NCBI GenBank assembly: GCA_964235495.1
Contig: CAXSAX010000001.1
Coordinates: 62,001 to 126,000, forward strand
DNA length: 64,000 bases
DNA from: LMUY01 sp964235495
GTDB taxonomy: Bacteria > Pseudomonadota > Alphaproteobacteria > Acetobacterales > Acetobacteraceae
Direction of reading: 5' to 3'
The translations under genes were made by a program, and so were the position numbers. The notes beneath the pieces are model-generated. The model was given only the letters and a program-made list of their open reading frames with translations. It searched no databases and had not been told where the DNA came from. Shown in pieces: positions 30,284-40,240 of the stretch; within the stretch, counting starts at the first letter, position 1; each line of letters starts with the position of its first letter.

Positions 30284-31237
30284 ATGTTTTCGCCGGCATT
30301 GCTCGCGGCAGGCATGGTCTTGATCTGCCTGGTGCCCATCTGCTTCATTCTGCTGCGGCTCGACGAGCGGGCCCGGCGGATGGCGGCGCGGCGCAGCAAG
30401 GCGCTCAAAGCCTTCCATTCCATGGAAGCGCCCCTGGCGACGTTTGCCCGCCTTTCCGTGGCCTTGCCGACGGCCTCGCTCAAGCGGCGATTGAGCCAGC
30501 TTATCGGCATGGACCCTTACCGGCGCGATCCGTACCGTTACAAGCCTTACCTGGTGCTGCCGGCCTCGCTACTGCCGGGCTACGCCGTGCAATGGCTGCT
30601 CCACGGCCTGCTGGGCTCGCTCTCGGTTGCATTGTTGCCGCTGACAGCGTTGTTCGCGACCCGGGCCTACTACCATGGCGCCGATGCCAAGCGCATGGCC
30701 ATGCTGTACCGCCAGTTTCCGGACGCGCTGGCAACCATCGTGCGGGCCGTCCGCGTCGGCATCCCCGTGACGGAATCCTTGCGCGCCGTGGCGCAGGATG
30801 CTGAACCCCCGACCTCCATCGAGTTCATGCGGCTCTACGACCAGGTCGGCATCGGCACGCCGCTGGAGGAAGCCTTGCGCGAGATGGCGGCGCGAAACCG
30901 GTTGCCTGAGTACCGCTTCTTCGCCACGGCACTGGCCCTGCAGAGCCAGACCGGCGGCGGGCTGACCGAAACGTTGGAGAACCTGGCCGACGTGGTGCGC
31001 AAGCGGGTGGCCCTGAAAGCCCGCGGCTACGCCTTGGCGTCCGAGGCCCGGACCAGCTCGGGCGTGCTCACGGCGCTGCCGTTCCTCTCAGGCGGCGCAC
31101 TTGCCGTGATGGACCCGTCCTACATCGGTTCCTTGTTCGAGGAAGGATCCGGCCAAACTTTGCTGGGCGCTGGCTTGGTCTGGCTTGGCCTCGGCATCAT
31201 GATAATGCGTGCGATGATCCGGAAAAGCCTGGCATGA
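30284..31237 (+). CDS. tadB: Tad inner-membrane platform protein TadB
   Basis: A 317-residue GspF-like protein. Two membrane helices in the N-terminal half, then the cytoplasmic domain with LYRQFPDALATIVRAVRVGIPVTESLRAV and TPLEEALREMAARNRLPEYRFFATALALQ, and C-terminal helices (LSGGALAVMDPSYIGSLFEE near the last turn). It forms the platform with TadC, on which TadA acts. ATG at 30284 is preceded by GTG at 30281; either could be used. Its stop overlaps the tadC start (ATGA). Confidence 0.87.
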   Translation: MFSPALLAAGMVLICLVPICFILLRLDERARRMAARRSKALKAFHSMEAPLATFARLSVALPTASLKRRLSQLIGMDPYRRDPYRYKPYLVLPASLLPGYAVQWLLHGLLGSLSVALLPLTALFATRAYYHGADAKRMAMLYRQFPDALATIVRAVRVGIPVTESLRAVAQDAEPPTSIEFMRLYDQVGIGTPLEEALREMAARNRLPEYRFFATALALQSQTGGGLTETLENLADVVRKRVALKARGYALASEARTSSGVLTALPFLSGGALAVMDPSYIGSLFEEGSGQTLLGAGLVWLGLGIMIMRAMIRKSLA

Positions 31238-32160
31238 CGCCGGTTCTCGCAACCGCCGGGGCTGTCAGCCTGGCGTGTTCAGGCGCCTCCGTGCTGCTGT
31301 TGCGCGTGGTGCAACGTCAAGATCGCTTGGCCGCCCGGGTGAGCCGCCTGCGGCAAGGCATTGGCTTGGGACTGACGCAGCAGGCCAAATCTGGCAGCAC
31401 CACCCTACGCTTCGTCTCCAAGGTCGGCGCCGGTTTGGCGCGCAGCGGCCTGCTGTCCGACAAGACGGTGACGGATTTGCAGCAGACGCTGGCGGCTGCC
31501 GGGTTCCGCGGCAACAACGGCCTTGGGTTGTTCGTGGGCAGCAAGCTGCTGCTGCTGACGCTGCTGCCGGTCGTGGCTTGGTTCGGGCTGGGCCGACTCG
31601 GCTTTTCCTTCACCGTGCACAACGCCGGCACGGCCGTGGCGGCCATGATCGGCCTGCTCGGGCCGGACTACGTGGTGAAATCGCGGCGCAACGCGTTCCT
31701 CAAACGGCTGGACGGCGGCTTGGCGGACGCCCTGGACATGCTGGTGATCTGCTCGGAGGCCGGGCTCGGGCTGGAACCGGCCATCGCCCGCGTCGCGGTG
31801 GAAATCGCCGCGTCGCACCCGGCGGTGGCCGAAGAGCTGCAGCAGACGGCAAGCGAGTTGCGCATCCTGTCCGACCGGCGCATCGCGATGCGCAACATGG
31901 GAACCCGGACGGGGCTCGACAACCTGAAGCGGCTTGGCTCCACGCTGGTGCAAACCATGCAGTACGGCACGCCGCTGTCGAACGCGCTCCGCACCCTGTC
32001 CGCCGAACTGCGCACCGAGACGCTGACCCGGTTCGAGGAACGTGCCGCCCGCCTGCCGGTGCTGCTGACCGTGCCGATGATCGTGTTCATCCTGCCCACC
32101 GTGTTCATCGTGGTGGGCGGCCCGGCGATGCTGCATGTCATGGCAACATTCAAACATTAG
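31234..32160 (+). CDS. tadC: Tad inner-membrane platform protein TadC
   Basis: A 308-residue GspF-like partner of TadB. The family stretch is FLKRLDGGLADALDMLVICSEAGLGLEPAIARVA in two halves, then LRTLSAELRTETLTRFEERAARLPVLLTVP, ending with the helix MIVFILPTVFIVVGGPAML. Between residues 90 and 150 two membrane helices are visible. The start overlaps the tadB stop. Confidence 0.87.
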   Translation: MTPVLATAGAVSLACSGASVLLLRVVQRQDRLAARVSRLRQGIGLGLTQQAKSGSTTLRFVSKVGAGLARSGLLSDKTVTDLQQTLAAAGFRGNNGLGLFVGSKLLLLTLLPVVAWFGLGRLGFSFTVHNAGTAVAAMIGLLGPDYVVKSRRNAFLKRLDGGLADALDMLVICSEAGLGLEPAIARVAVEIAASHPAVAEELQQTASELRILSDRRIAMRNMGTRTGLDNLKRLGSTLVQTMQYGTPLSNALRTLSAELRTETLTRFEERAARLPVLLTVPMIVFILPTVFIVVGGPAMLHVMATFKH

Positions 32161-32178
32161 TCACTGGAGAACCGCAAA

Positions 32179-32901
32179 ATGCGCGCATTCTTACTTCCGA
32201 TTCTGCTGCTGCCCGCGGCGTGCGCAACGCCTGGGGATCAATCGAGCGCCAAGCTGCCCAGCCTGCGGGTGGGTGCGGCGGCGTTGGCCGGCGGTGCGCC
32301 GGAGGCCGCGCTGAACGTCGCCCGCCGCCAGCTGGCGGCCAACCGGGACGACCTGGCCGCGCTGCTGATGGAAGGGCAGGCGCTGACGGACATGGGCCAA
32401 ATCCCGCAGGCGGAGGCGAGCTTCCGCCGCGCGGCCCACGTGTCGCCCGCCTCCGCCGCAGCGGAGTTCGGGCTGGGCCGCGTGCTGCTGCTCACCAGCC
32501 GCGCCAGCGAGGCCGAGGCGGCGTTCCGCTCCGTGCTGTCGCAACAGCCCTCCGACGCCCGCGCGCTGTGCGACCTCGGCATTGCGCAGGACATGCAGGA
32601 GCATCACGCCGAGGCGCAGAAATCCTACGCCGCGGCCATCGTCGCCGCCCCGGAGCTGGACGCCGCCCGGGTCAACATGGGCCTGTCGCTGGCCTTGGCC
32701 GGTGACCCGGCGCAGGCCGTCGCCGTGCTCAGCCCCCTGGCCGCCCCGCCGACCGCGCAGCCCCGGGTCCGCCAGGACCTGGCCACCGCGCTGGCGCTGT
32801 CCGGCGACCAGGCGGGGGCTGAGAAGCTGCTACGCCGCGACCTGTCCGCGGAGCAGGTGCCGGTCGCCATGGCAGCCTACGCCGAGCTGCACGCGCCGTA
32901 G
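32179..32901 (+). CDS. tadD: Tad pilotin-like TPR lipoprotein TadD
   Basis: A 240-residue lipoprotein: AFLLPILLLPAACATPGDQ has a lipobox (PAAC). The rest holds about five tetratricopeptide-type helix pairs, e.g. LAALLMEGQALTDMGQIPQAE, AAEFGLGRVLLLTSRASEAEA, ARALCDLGIAQDMQEHH and AARVNMGLSLALAGDPAQA. TadD proteins help the secretin to assemble in the outer membrane. A ribosome site (CTGGAGAA) lies before the ATG. It closes the tad operon. Confidence 0.86.
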   Translation: MRAFLLPILLLPAACATPGDQSSAKLPSLRVGAAALAGGAPEAALNVARRQLAANRDDLAALLMEGQALTDMGQIPQAEASFRRAAHVSPASAAAEFGLGRVLLLTSRASEAEAAFRSVLSQQPSDARALCDLGIAQDMQEHHAEAQKSYAAAIVAAPELDAARVNMGLSLALAGDPAQAVAVLSPLAAPPTAQPRVRQDLATALALSGDQAGAEKLLRRDLSAEQVPVAMAAYAELHAP

Positions 32902-33020
32902 CCGTCCGCTTGCGGCCGCTCGAACTCCTGGCCAGGGATCGAGCGGCCAACGCCTGCGGCACCGATGTTGCACCACGCAAGCAAACCGCGCCGATCCGGC
33001 GCGCGTGAGCGGATGAAGTG

Positions 33021-34247
33021 ATGCGCGGACTGATCGGCTGGGCGGCGCTGCTCCTGCTGGCCTGGGCTTTGAGCGAGAACCGCCGGGCCATTCCCTGGCG
33101 CATCGTGGCCGGCGGCCTGGGGCTGCAATGGGCCTTGGCCATTTTATTGATCGACGCCGCCCCGGCGCGCGCCGTCGTGCTGATGCTGAACGGCGCAGTG
33201 GAGGCGCTGCAACGCGCCACGGATGACGGCACCGGCTTCCTGTTCGGCTATCTCGGCGGCGGCACCCTGCCCTTCGCGGAAATTCATCCCGGCGGCAGCC
33301 TGATCCTCGCCTTTAAAATTCTGCCTCTGGTGCTGGTCATCAGCGCGCTCGGCTCCCTGTTGTTCCACTGGGGCGTGCTGCAGCGGATTACCGGTGCCTT
33401 TGCCGTCCTGCTGCGGCGTACCCTGGGGATTGACGGCCCTCTGGCGCTGGCGGCGGCGTTGCACGTCTTCGTCGGCAACGTGGAGGCGCCGCTGCTGATC
33501 CGGCCCTACCTGCAAGGCATGCAGCGGGGCGAGCTGTTCGCGGTGATGAGCTGCGGCATGGCAGGCATCGCCGGCACCGTCATGGTGATCTACGCCGCGA
33601 TCCTTGGGCCGGTGATCCCCAACGCGCTCGGCACCATCATCGCCGCCTCCGTCATCAGCACGCCCGCCGCCCTGGCCGTGGCCGCACTGATGGTGCCGTT
33701 CGCGCCAGTGGCCGCCCGCGCCCCGGCTGCCTTGTCCCGCCCGGCGACGCTGGGCAGCTTGGACGCACTGGTGCGCGGTACGGCGGACGGCATCGGTCCG
33801 CTGGTCGGCATCACGACGGCGTTGCTGGTGGCGGTCAGCCTGGTCAGCCTGGCCAACATCACCCTCGCCTTGCTGCCCGGCGCGCCGACGCTGGAGGGAT
33901 TGTTCGCCTTACCTTTTCGCCCCGTGCTGTGGCTGATGGGCGTGCCCTGGGCGGAGACGGCGTCGGCCGCGTTGCTGATGGGCACCAAGACGGTGCTGAA
34001 CGAGTTCGTGGCCTACCTGCACCTGGCCGCGCTGCCGCCGAGCATGCTGGGCGAGCGGTCCCGCATAATCCTGATTTACGCATTATGCGGCTTCGCCAAT
34101 TTCGGCAGCTTGGGCATCCTGGTCGGCGGCATGGGTGCCATGGTGCCGGAGCGGCGGGCGGAGATCACTGCGCTGGGGCTGCGCTCCGTGCTGTCGGGCA
34201 CCATTGGCACCTGCATGAGCGGGGCGCTAGCCGGCGTGCTCTCCTGA
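33021..34247 (+). CDS. CNT-family concentrative nucleoside transporter
   Basis: A 408-residue integral membrane protein of the NupC/CNT family, which imports nucleosides with H+ or Na+. N-terminal helices WAALLLLAWALSENRR and IVAGGLGLQWALAILLI, then GTGFLFGYLGGG, FKILPLVLVISALGSLLFHWGVLQ, HVFVGNVEAPLLIRPYL (GNxEAP, the conserved substrate region) and a late TKTVLNEFVAYLHL followed by ALCGFANFGSLGILVGGMG. These blocks are diagnostic of CNT. ATG at 33021 preferred to the GTG three bases earlier. The gene stands alone, 13 bases before the convergent efflux outer-membrane gene. Confidence 0.9.
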   Translation: MRGLIGWAALLLLAWALSENRRAIPWRIVAGGLGLQWALAILLIDAAPARAVVLMLNGAVEALQRATDDGTGFLFGYLGGGTLPFAEIHPGGSLILAFKILPLVLVISALGSLLFHWGVLQRITGAFAVLLRRTLGIDGPLALAAALHVFVGNVEAPLLIRPYLQGMQRGELFAVMSCGMAGIAGTVMVIYAAILGPVIPNALGTIIAASVISTPAALAVAALMVPFAPVAARAPAALSRPATLGSLDALVRGTADGIGPLVGITTALLVAVSLVSLANITLALLPGAPTLEGLFALPFRPVLWLMGVPWAETASAALLMGTKTVLNEFVAYLHLAALPPSMLGERSRIILIYALCGFANFGSLGILVGGMGAMVPERRAEITALGLRSVLSGTIGTCMSGALAGVLS

Positions 34248-34261
34248 AATTCGGGATCGCG

Positions 34262-35758
34262 TTACTGCAAGCCGATCAGCCGCGTGAGGCTGTCGCCGTG
34301 AATGTCCTTTGCGTGCACGTCGCCGCGATTCCACCAGCCGCCGCCCAATGCCTGGAACAGCGCGGCCGTGTCCGCCAGCCGGGTCGCCTCGGCTTGCACT
34401 AAAACCAGGCGGGCCGTCAGCGCCGTGGACTCCGCGTTCAGCACGCCAAGGTAGGCGATGGCACCGAGGCGCAGCTGCTCCTGCGTGATGGCGAGCGCCG
34501 CCTGCGCCGTCTTGTCGGCGAACGTCGCCACCCGGACGGCGTCGGCATCGACTTGCAAAGCTCGCAGCGAGTCGGCCACGTTCTGGAACGCGGTGAGGAC
34601 GGTGCTGCGATATTGCTCCGCCGCCTGGTCGAACGCAGCCCGCGCGCCCCGCTCCCGGTGCAGCAGGGTGCCGCCGTCGAACACCGGTTGCGTCAGGCTG
34701 CCAGCGAGGGTCCAGAAGCCGTTGCCCGGCCCGAACAGGCCGCTGGCGAACAGCGCCTGGCTGCCGCCCTGCGCCGTCAGGTTCAGCAACGGTAGCCGGT
34801 TGGCCACCGCCACGCCGATCAGCGCGCTGGCTGAGTGCAGGTTCGCCTCCGCCTGCTTGATGTCCGGGCGCTGCTGCACCAGCTCGGAGGGCAGGCTGAC
34901 GGGCACGTCCTCCGGCAGGTGCAGGCTGGCCAGGTCGAACGTCTCCGGCACGGCATCGCTCGGCAGCTGACCGCTCAGCGCCGCCAGCAGGTCCCGTTGC
35001 TGCGCTAGTTGCTTCTGCAGCGGCGTCAGGCTGGCCTCGGCCGCGCTGACCGCGGCCTCCTGCGCCAGCTCGTCGATCTTGGCGATGGAGCCAAGGTCGA
35101 GCTGTTTCCTGAGAATGGTCCCCAAGCCCCGCGCGATGACCAGGATGTCGTTCGTCGCTTGCAGCTGGCCGCGAAGAGAGGCTTCAACGATGGCCGCCGC
35201 CACCAGGTTGGAGGTCAGCGTCAGGTAGGTGGCTTCCAATTGGTAGCGCTGCTGGTCCGCCAGAGCCACCAGCGACTCCACCTGTCGCCGGTTCAGGCCG
35301 AACACGTCGGGGTTATACGAGATGCTGAGCTGGGCCGTGTAGAGGCTGTAGTACGGGTTGCCGTTGGAGGTCGCCGGGGACAGCGAGCCGGTGGCGGTCT
35401 TGTTGCGGCTTGACGTGAAGTTAGCGTCCAGGTTGGGCAGGTAGCTGCCTTCCTGGGCGAGCACGTTCTCCCGCGCCTGGCGCAGCGAGGCCTGAGCCGC
35501 CGCAAGATCCGGGTTGTGCAGCAGGGCGCGGGCGATCAGGTCGTTCAGCGGGCGGGAGTGGAACAGTGTCCACCACTCGCCGGGGATGTCTAGCCCGGGA
35601 ATCAGGCGCTGCGTGGGGTTCGCCACCGTGCGGTCAGCGATCAGCTGCGCAGGCAGCAGCTCCGGCGTGTAGCCGGCGACGAGAGGGGCCGCTGGCGGCT
35701 TAAAGTTCGGCCCCACGGCGCACCCGGCGAGGCACAGCAGGAGAAGGGCAGCCCTCAT
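34262..35758 (-). CDS. RND efflux outer-membrane lipoprotein (NodT/CzcC/OprM family)
   Basis: A 498-residue TolC-like channel. Signal and lipobox ALLLLCLAGCAVGPNF; the mature part follows the NodT pattern: EWWTLFHSRPLNDLIARALLHNPDLAAAQ, SISYNPDVFGLNRR, and the long coiled coils QKQLAQQRDLLAALSGQL and RPDIKQAEANLHSASALIGVAVANRLPLL. It forms the outer-membrane exit duct for the RND pump encoded immediately upstream, to whose stop it is coupled by ATGA. The order (fusion protein, pump, outer channel) is not the czcCBA order but is common. Confidence 0.87.
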   Translation of the reverse strand: MRAALLLLCLAGCAVGPNFKPPAAPLVAGYTPELLPAQLIADRTVANPTQRLIPGLDIPGEWWTLFHSRPLNDLIARALLHNPDLAAAQASLRQARENVLAQEGSYLPNLDANFTSSRNKTATGSLSPATSNGNPYYSLYTAQLSISYNPDVFGLNRRQVESLVALADQQRYQLEATYLTLTSNLVAAAIVEASLRGQLQATNDILVIARGLGTILRKQLDLGSIAKIDELAQEAAVSAAEASLTPLQKQLAQQRDLLAALSGQLPSDAVPETFDLASLHLPEDVPVSLPSELVQQRPDIKQAEANLHSASALIGVAVANRLPLLNLTAQGGSQALFASGLFGPGNGFWTLAGSLTQPVFDGGTLLHRERGARAAFDQAAEQYRSTVLTAFQNVADSLRALQVDADAVRVATFADKTAQAALAITQEQLRLGAIAYLGVLNAESTALTARLVLVQAEATRLADTAALFQALGGGWWNRGDVHAKDIHGDSLTRLIGLQ

Positions 35759-38700
35759 TCGGCGGGCGCCAGCGCCGGGTCTTCGCTGAGGCGCGCGCGG
35801 CGGGAGAACAGGTCCATCATCACCGGCAGCACCGTCAGGATCAGCACGGGCGCTAGCAGGATGCCGCCCACCACGACCAGGGCCAGCGGCTTCTGCACCT
35901 GCGAGCCGATGCCGTTGGACACGGCGGCGGGCAGCAGGCCAACCGCGGCCACGACGCAGGTCATCACCACGGGGCGCATCTGTACAAGGCAGGTACGCAG
36001 GATGGCGTCCGCCCGGTCCATCCCGGTTTCCATCATGCGGTTGAAGTAGGTGACGACCAGGATGCCGTCCATGGCGGAGATGCCGAACAGCGCCACGAAG
36101 CCGATCGCCGCCGACACGCTGAACGGCGTGCCGGTGACGAACAGCACGACGATGCCGCCGACCAGCGCCATAGGGATGACGCTGGCGGCCAGCAGCATGT
36201 CGGTGATGGAGCCGAAGTTGAGGTAGAGCAGGAAGCAGATCAGCACGATGCTGAGCGGCACCACAATGGCCAGCCGGGTCAGCGCCTCCTGCAGGTTGCC
36301 GAACTCGCCGACCCATTCGGTGTGGTAGCCGCCGGGCATGCGGACCTGCTCGGCGATGCGTTGCTGCGCTTCCAGCACCGTCGTGCCCAGGTCGCGCCCG
36401 CGCACGCTGAACTTGACCGGGATGTAGCGTTCCTGCCCTTCGCGATAGATGAACGACGCGCCAGACACCAGCTTGACGGTCGCGACATCGCTGAGCGGAA
36501 TTTGTAGCATGCCGCCGTTTGGGTTGGTGGCGCCGATCATGATGCGGCGTATCTCGTCGATGTTCTGGCGGTAGCGCTCGGACAGCCGGACGATGATCGG
36601 GAAGTTGCGGTCGCTGCCCTCCTCGTACAAGTTGCCCGCCGCCTGCCCGCCGATCGCCGCCTGCACCGTGGTGTTCACGTCCCCGGGGGCCAGGCCGTAA
36701 CGCGCGGCGCGGGCGCGGTCCACGTCAATGCGCACCGTTGGCTGGCCGAGCGAGCTCAGCACGGCGAGGTCGGCGATGCCGGGAATTTGGGCCATCACCT
36801 CCTGGATCTTGTTGGCCGTCCGCTCCAGCACTTCTAGATCGCCCCCGTACAGCTTGACTGAATTCTCGCCCTTCACGCCGGAGGCCGCCTCCTCCACGTT
36901 GTCCTCGATGTATTGGGAGAAGTTGAACTCCACGCCGGGGAACTTCGATTGCAGCTCGGCCGTCATGCTGGCAGTCAGCTTTTCCTTGTCTATGCCAGCC
37001 GGCCAGGTATCGAACGGCTTGAGCGGCACGAAGAACTCGGCATTGAAGAACCCGGTCGCATCCGTCCCATCGTCTGGCCGGCCATGCTGGGAGATAACAG
37101 TGATCACCTCGGGATAGCTTCGCAGCACCCGGCGCATCGCGTCCACATACGGGCTGCCTGCTTCCAGCGAAATCGAGGTCGGCAGCGTTGCCCGGATCCA
37201 GAGATTGCCTTCCTCGAGCTTGGGCAGGAACTCCAGCCCAAGCCGGGTCACCGCCACGCCGCTGAACGCCAGCATCAGCAGCATAACCCCGAGCGTCAGG
37301 ATGCGGTTGACTAAAGCGAAGCGCACCAGCGGGGCATAAAGCCGGTGAAGGCCGCGCACCAGCAAGGTCTCGCGCTCCTCCACCTGGGCGGGCAGCAGCA
37401 AGGCAGACAGCGCGGGCGTCACCGTGAAGGTGGCGAGCAGCCCTCCCGCGATGGCGTAGGCGTAGGTCTTGGCCATGGGGCCGAAGATGTGGCCCTCGAT
37501 GCCGCTCATGGTGAACAGCGGCACGAAGGCGGCGATGATGATGGCCGCCGAGAACAGGATGCCTTGGCTGACCTCGGTGGCAGCGTGCGCGATCACCGCG
37601 AACTTGCCGCGCAGGCCGACGCTCGGCCGCGAGCGGTCCAGCCCGGGCGAGTTAAGGAACCGCTCGGAGGCGGGCTGCGACAGCCGGCGGAAGATGTTCT
37701 CCATCATGATGACGCTTGCATCGACGATTAGGCCGAAATCGATCGCGCCCACCGAGAGCAGGTTGGCCGACTCGCCGCGCAGCAGTAGCAGCCCAATGGC
37801 GAAGGCCAGCGCGAACGGGATGGTGGCCGCCACGATGACGGCGCTACGCAGGTCACCCAGGAACAACAGCTGCAACACGAAGATCAGCACGATGCCCTCG
37901 AGCATGTTGTGCAGCACCGTGTGCGTCGTCACCCGGATCAGGTCGGAGCGGTCATAGATCACCTCGATGTGCACGCCGGGGGGCAGGATGCCGGTCGTGT
38001 TGATCTTCTCGATCTCGGCTTCCACCCGCTGGATGGTCGGCATACTCTGCCCGCCGCGGCGCATCAGCACGATGCCCTGCACGATGTCGTCGCTGTCATC
38101 CTGGCCGGCGATCCCAAGGCGCGGCTGGTTGCCGATGCTCACCGTCGCCACGTCCGACACCAGCACAGGAGAGCCGTTGTTGGACGCCAGCATGGTATGG
38201 CGAATGTCGTCCATCGACTGGATCAGCCCGATGCCGCGCACCACAGCGGACTGCGCGGAGAACTCCACCGTCTGACCGCCGACGTTGACGTTGGCGTTGT
38301 TCAGCGCCGCCAGCACCTGCGGCACGCTCAGCCCATACTGGACCAGCTTGGCCTGATCGATCGAGACCTCGAATGTCTTGGTCTTGCCGCCCCAGCCGTT
38401 CACGTCGGCAACGCCCGGAATCGCCTTGAAGCGGCGCTCCAGCATCCAGTCCTCGATGGTCTTGAGGTCCGTCACCGAGTAGCCCGGCGGGCCGACCACC
38501 CGGTAGCGCATGATCTCGCCCACCGGGCTTTCGGGCGAGATTTGCGGCTGCGCCCCGTTCGGCAACGGCGGCAGCTGCGACAGGTGGTTGATCACCCGCT
38601 GCTCCGCCTCCTCGTAGGTGAAGTCGTAGGTGAACTGCACCTTGGTGTCCGACAAGCCGAACAGCGAGATGGTGCGGATGGCGTTGACGTGCGGGATGCC

Positions 38701-38919
38701 CGCCATCTGGATTTCGATCGGGATCGTGATGTTGCGCTCGATCTCCTCCGCCGACTGGCCGGGGTTCTGCGTCACGATATCGACAAGCGGCGGCACCGGG
38801 TCCGGGTAGGCCTCGATGTTCAGCAGCGCGAAACTGACCCCGCCGCCGGCGAACACCGCCAGCAACATGACCAGCACCAGGATGCGCTGCTTGAGCGCCG
38901 CCGTGATGAGGGCGTTCAC
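35755..38919 (-). CDS. Heavy-metal RND efflux pump (CzcA/CusA family)
   Basis: A 1054-residue trimeric inner-membrane pump, twelve helices with two large periplasmic loops. Motifs: NIEAYPDPVPPLVDIVTQNPGQSAEEIERNITIPIE in the porter region in consecutive pieces, the fourth helix GAIDFGLIVDASVIMMENIFRR carrying the acidic residues of the HME class, and GISAMDGILVVTYFNRMM near the end. The D-x-x-D-x(5)-E pattern of helix 4 fits proton-driven heavy-metal exporters. The ion (Co/Zn/Cd, Ni or Cu/Ag) cannot be assigned: the helix has IVDAS where Zn/Co/Cd pumps usually have IVDGA. Coupled with an MFP gene (4 bp upstream) and the outer-membrane channel. Confidence 0.9.
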   Translation of the reverse strand: MNALITAALKQRILVLVMLLAVFAGGGVSFALLNIEAYPDPVPPLVDIVTQNPGQSAEEIERNITIPIEIQMAGIPHVNAIRTISLFGLSDTKVQFTYDFTYEEAEQRVINHLSQLPPLPNGAQPQISPESPVGEIMRYRVVGPPGYSVTDLKTIEDWMLERRFKAIPGVADVNGWGGKTKTFEVSIDQAKLVQYGLSVPQVLAALNNANVNVGGQTVEFSAQSAVVRGIGLIQSMDDIRHTMLASNNGSPVLVSDVATVSIGNQPRLGIAGQDDSDDIVQGIVLMRRGGQSMPTIQRVEAEIEKINTTGILPPGVHIEVIYDRSDLIRVTTHTVLHNMLEGIVLIFVLQLLFLGDLRSAVIVAATIPFALAFAIGLLLLRGESANLLSVGAIDFGLIVDASVIMMENIFRRLSQPASERFLNSPGLDRSRPSVGLRGKFAVIAHAATEVSQGILFSAAIIIAAFVPLFTMSGIEGHIFGPMAKTYAYAIAGGLLATFTVTPALSALLLPAQVEERETLLVRGLHRLYAPLVRFALVNRILTLGVMLLMLAFSGVAVTRLGLEFLPKLEEGNLWIRATLPTSISLEAGSPYVDAMRRVLRSYPEVITVISQHGRPDDGTDATGFFNAEFFVPLKPFDTWPAGIDKEKLTASMTAELQSKFPGVEFNFSQYIEDNVEEAASGVKGENSVKLYGGDLEVLERTANKIQEVMAQIPGIADLAVLSSLGQPTVRIDVDRARAARYGLAPGDVNTTVQAAIGGQAAGNLYEEGSDRNFPIIVRLSERYRQNIDEIRRIMIGATNPNGGMLQIPLSDVATVKLVSGASFIYREGQERYIPVKFSVRGRDLGTTVLEAQQRIAEQVRMPGGYHTEWVGEFGNLQEALTRLAIVVPLSIVLICFLLYLNFGSITDMLLAASVIPMALVGGIVVLFVTGTPFSVSAAIGFVALFGISAMDGILVVTYFNRMMETGMDRADAILRTCLVQMRPVVMTCVVAAVGLLPAAVSNGIGSQVQKPLALVVVGGILLAPVLILTVLPVMMDLFSRRARLSEDPALAPAE

Positions 38920-38923
38920 CGGG

Positions 38924-40240
38924 TCAGCCCGCCTCGGCCGCGCGGTCGATGAAGATCGACCCGGCGGTGACGACGGTGTCCCCCGCCTTCAGGCCGTCCA
39001 GCACTTCGACCTGGCCGCCGTCGTTGCGCCCGAGCTTGACCTGGCGGATCAGCAGCGTCTTGTCCGGCCCGGCCAGCCAGACATGGGCCCCATCCGCGTC
39101 ATAGACGATCGCCTGCTCCGGCACCGCGACGGATTGGCTCGCCTGCCCGGTGATGATGCGGAAGGTGGCGAACATCTCGGGCTTCAGCGCCCCGTCCGGA
39201 TTGTCGATCGCGGCATGGATCGGCAGGCGGTGCGTTACCGGGTCGATGCCGGCGGCGACGTAGATTACCCGGGCGGTGAACACCCGGCCGGGAAAGGCGA
39301 GCACGCTCACCTGCACCATGTCGCCCGTGTGCACCAGCGGCGCGTCCGTCTCCCGCACGTTGGCCACCAACCAGACGCGCGAGGTGTTGCCGATGGTGAA
39401 CACGGGCGTGGAGCCGTTGTTCGACTGCGAGACGATGTTCTGCCCCACGCCAACCTGGCGCTGCGTGATGGTGCCGGCGATCGGCGCGGGCACGATGGCG
39501 TCCGGGCTGAAGCGGGTCGGGTCAAGCGAGGTCTCCATCGCCGCCTCTTCCCGGTCGCCCTTGCCCAGGATGCGCAGCCGGTTGCGCACCGCCCCCAAGG
39601 CCACCTCCGCACTGTTGAGCGTGCCGTGGGCGTTGGCCAGGTCCGATTGCGACTGCTGCCAGTCCTTGAGCGACCCGCCCCCGGCCGCGTAAAGCTCATG
39701 CTCCCGCTTCTCGGACGTGACGGCGAGCACCAGCGCGGCCTTCGCCGTGCGGTCGCCCGCGATGGCGCCCACCAGGTCGTTGGCCGCCTGCACGAACTCC
39801 GCCGCCGCGATGCCGAGCAGCGGGTCGCCGGCCTTCACCACGTCGCCCGCCTTGACGAACAGCTTGGTCACCCGGCCGGTGAAGGGCGAGAACACCTGGG
39901 TGGACAGGTCGTCGTCGAGCGCGATCTTGCCGTCCGTCACCTGGGAGGCGGAGAACGCGGCCTCCTTGGCCTGGGCGGTCTTAAAGCCAGCCCATTGCGC
40001 GTCGGTCGGCTTGAAGCTGTCCGAGGACGACGCCTGCGGCGCGGCGGGCGCCTCGGTCTTGCTGAACAGGCTGCCCAGCAGCAGGTAGACGGCGAGCAGG
40101 GCGGCCCCGACGGCGACGATGGCCACTTGGAACACACGGGGAAGCCGCCGGGCCGGCCTGCGGTGGACCAAGCCATCCTGCTCGGCCATCTTCGAGTCAT
40201 CCGGTGGCGAAGGCTGTGCTATCGTGTCCATGAACGGCAC
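38924..40240 (-). CDS. RND periplasmic adaptor (CzcB-like membrane fusion protein)
   Basis: A 438-residue adaptor linking the RND pump and the outer channel. N-terminal helix VFQVAIVAVGAALLAVYLLLG, a lipoyl-like beta hammerhead around FSPFTGRVTKLFVKAGDVV and VPAPIAGTITQRQVGVGQNI, a coiled coil (KREHELYAAGGGSLKDWQQSQ), and a C-terminal beta barrel with RLPIHAAIDNPDGALKPEMFATFRI. No His-rich metal-binding N-terminus is evident. The frame begins with GTG at 40240 and ATG at 40231; either is acceptable. Confidence 0.86.
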   Translation of the reverse strand: MPFMDTIAQPSPPDDSKMAEQDGLVHRRPARRLPRVFQVAIVAVGAALLAVYLLLGSLFSKTEAPAAPQASSSDSFKPTDAQWAGFKTAQAKEAAFSASQVTDGKIALDDDLSTQVFSPFTGRVTKLFVKAGDVVKAGDPLLGIAAAEFVQAANDLVGAIAGDRTAKAALVLAVTSEKREHELYAAGGGSLKDWQQSQSDLANAHGTLNSAEVALGAVRNRLRILGKGDREEAAMETSLDPTRFSPDAIVPAPIAGTITQRQVGVGQNIVSQSNNGSTPVFTIGNTSRVWLVANVRETDAPLVHTGDMVQVSVLAFPGRVFTARVIYVAAGIDPVTHRLPIHAAIDNPDGALKPEMFATFRIITGQASQSVAVPEQAIVYDADGAHVWLAGPDKTLLIRQVKLGRNDGGQVEVLDGLKAGDTVVTAGSIFIDRAAEAG

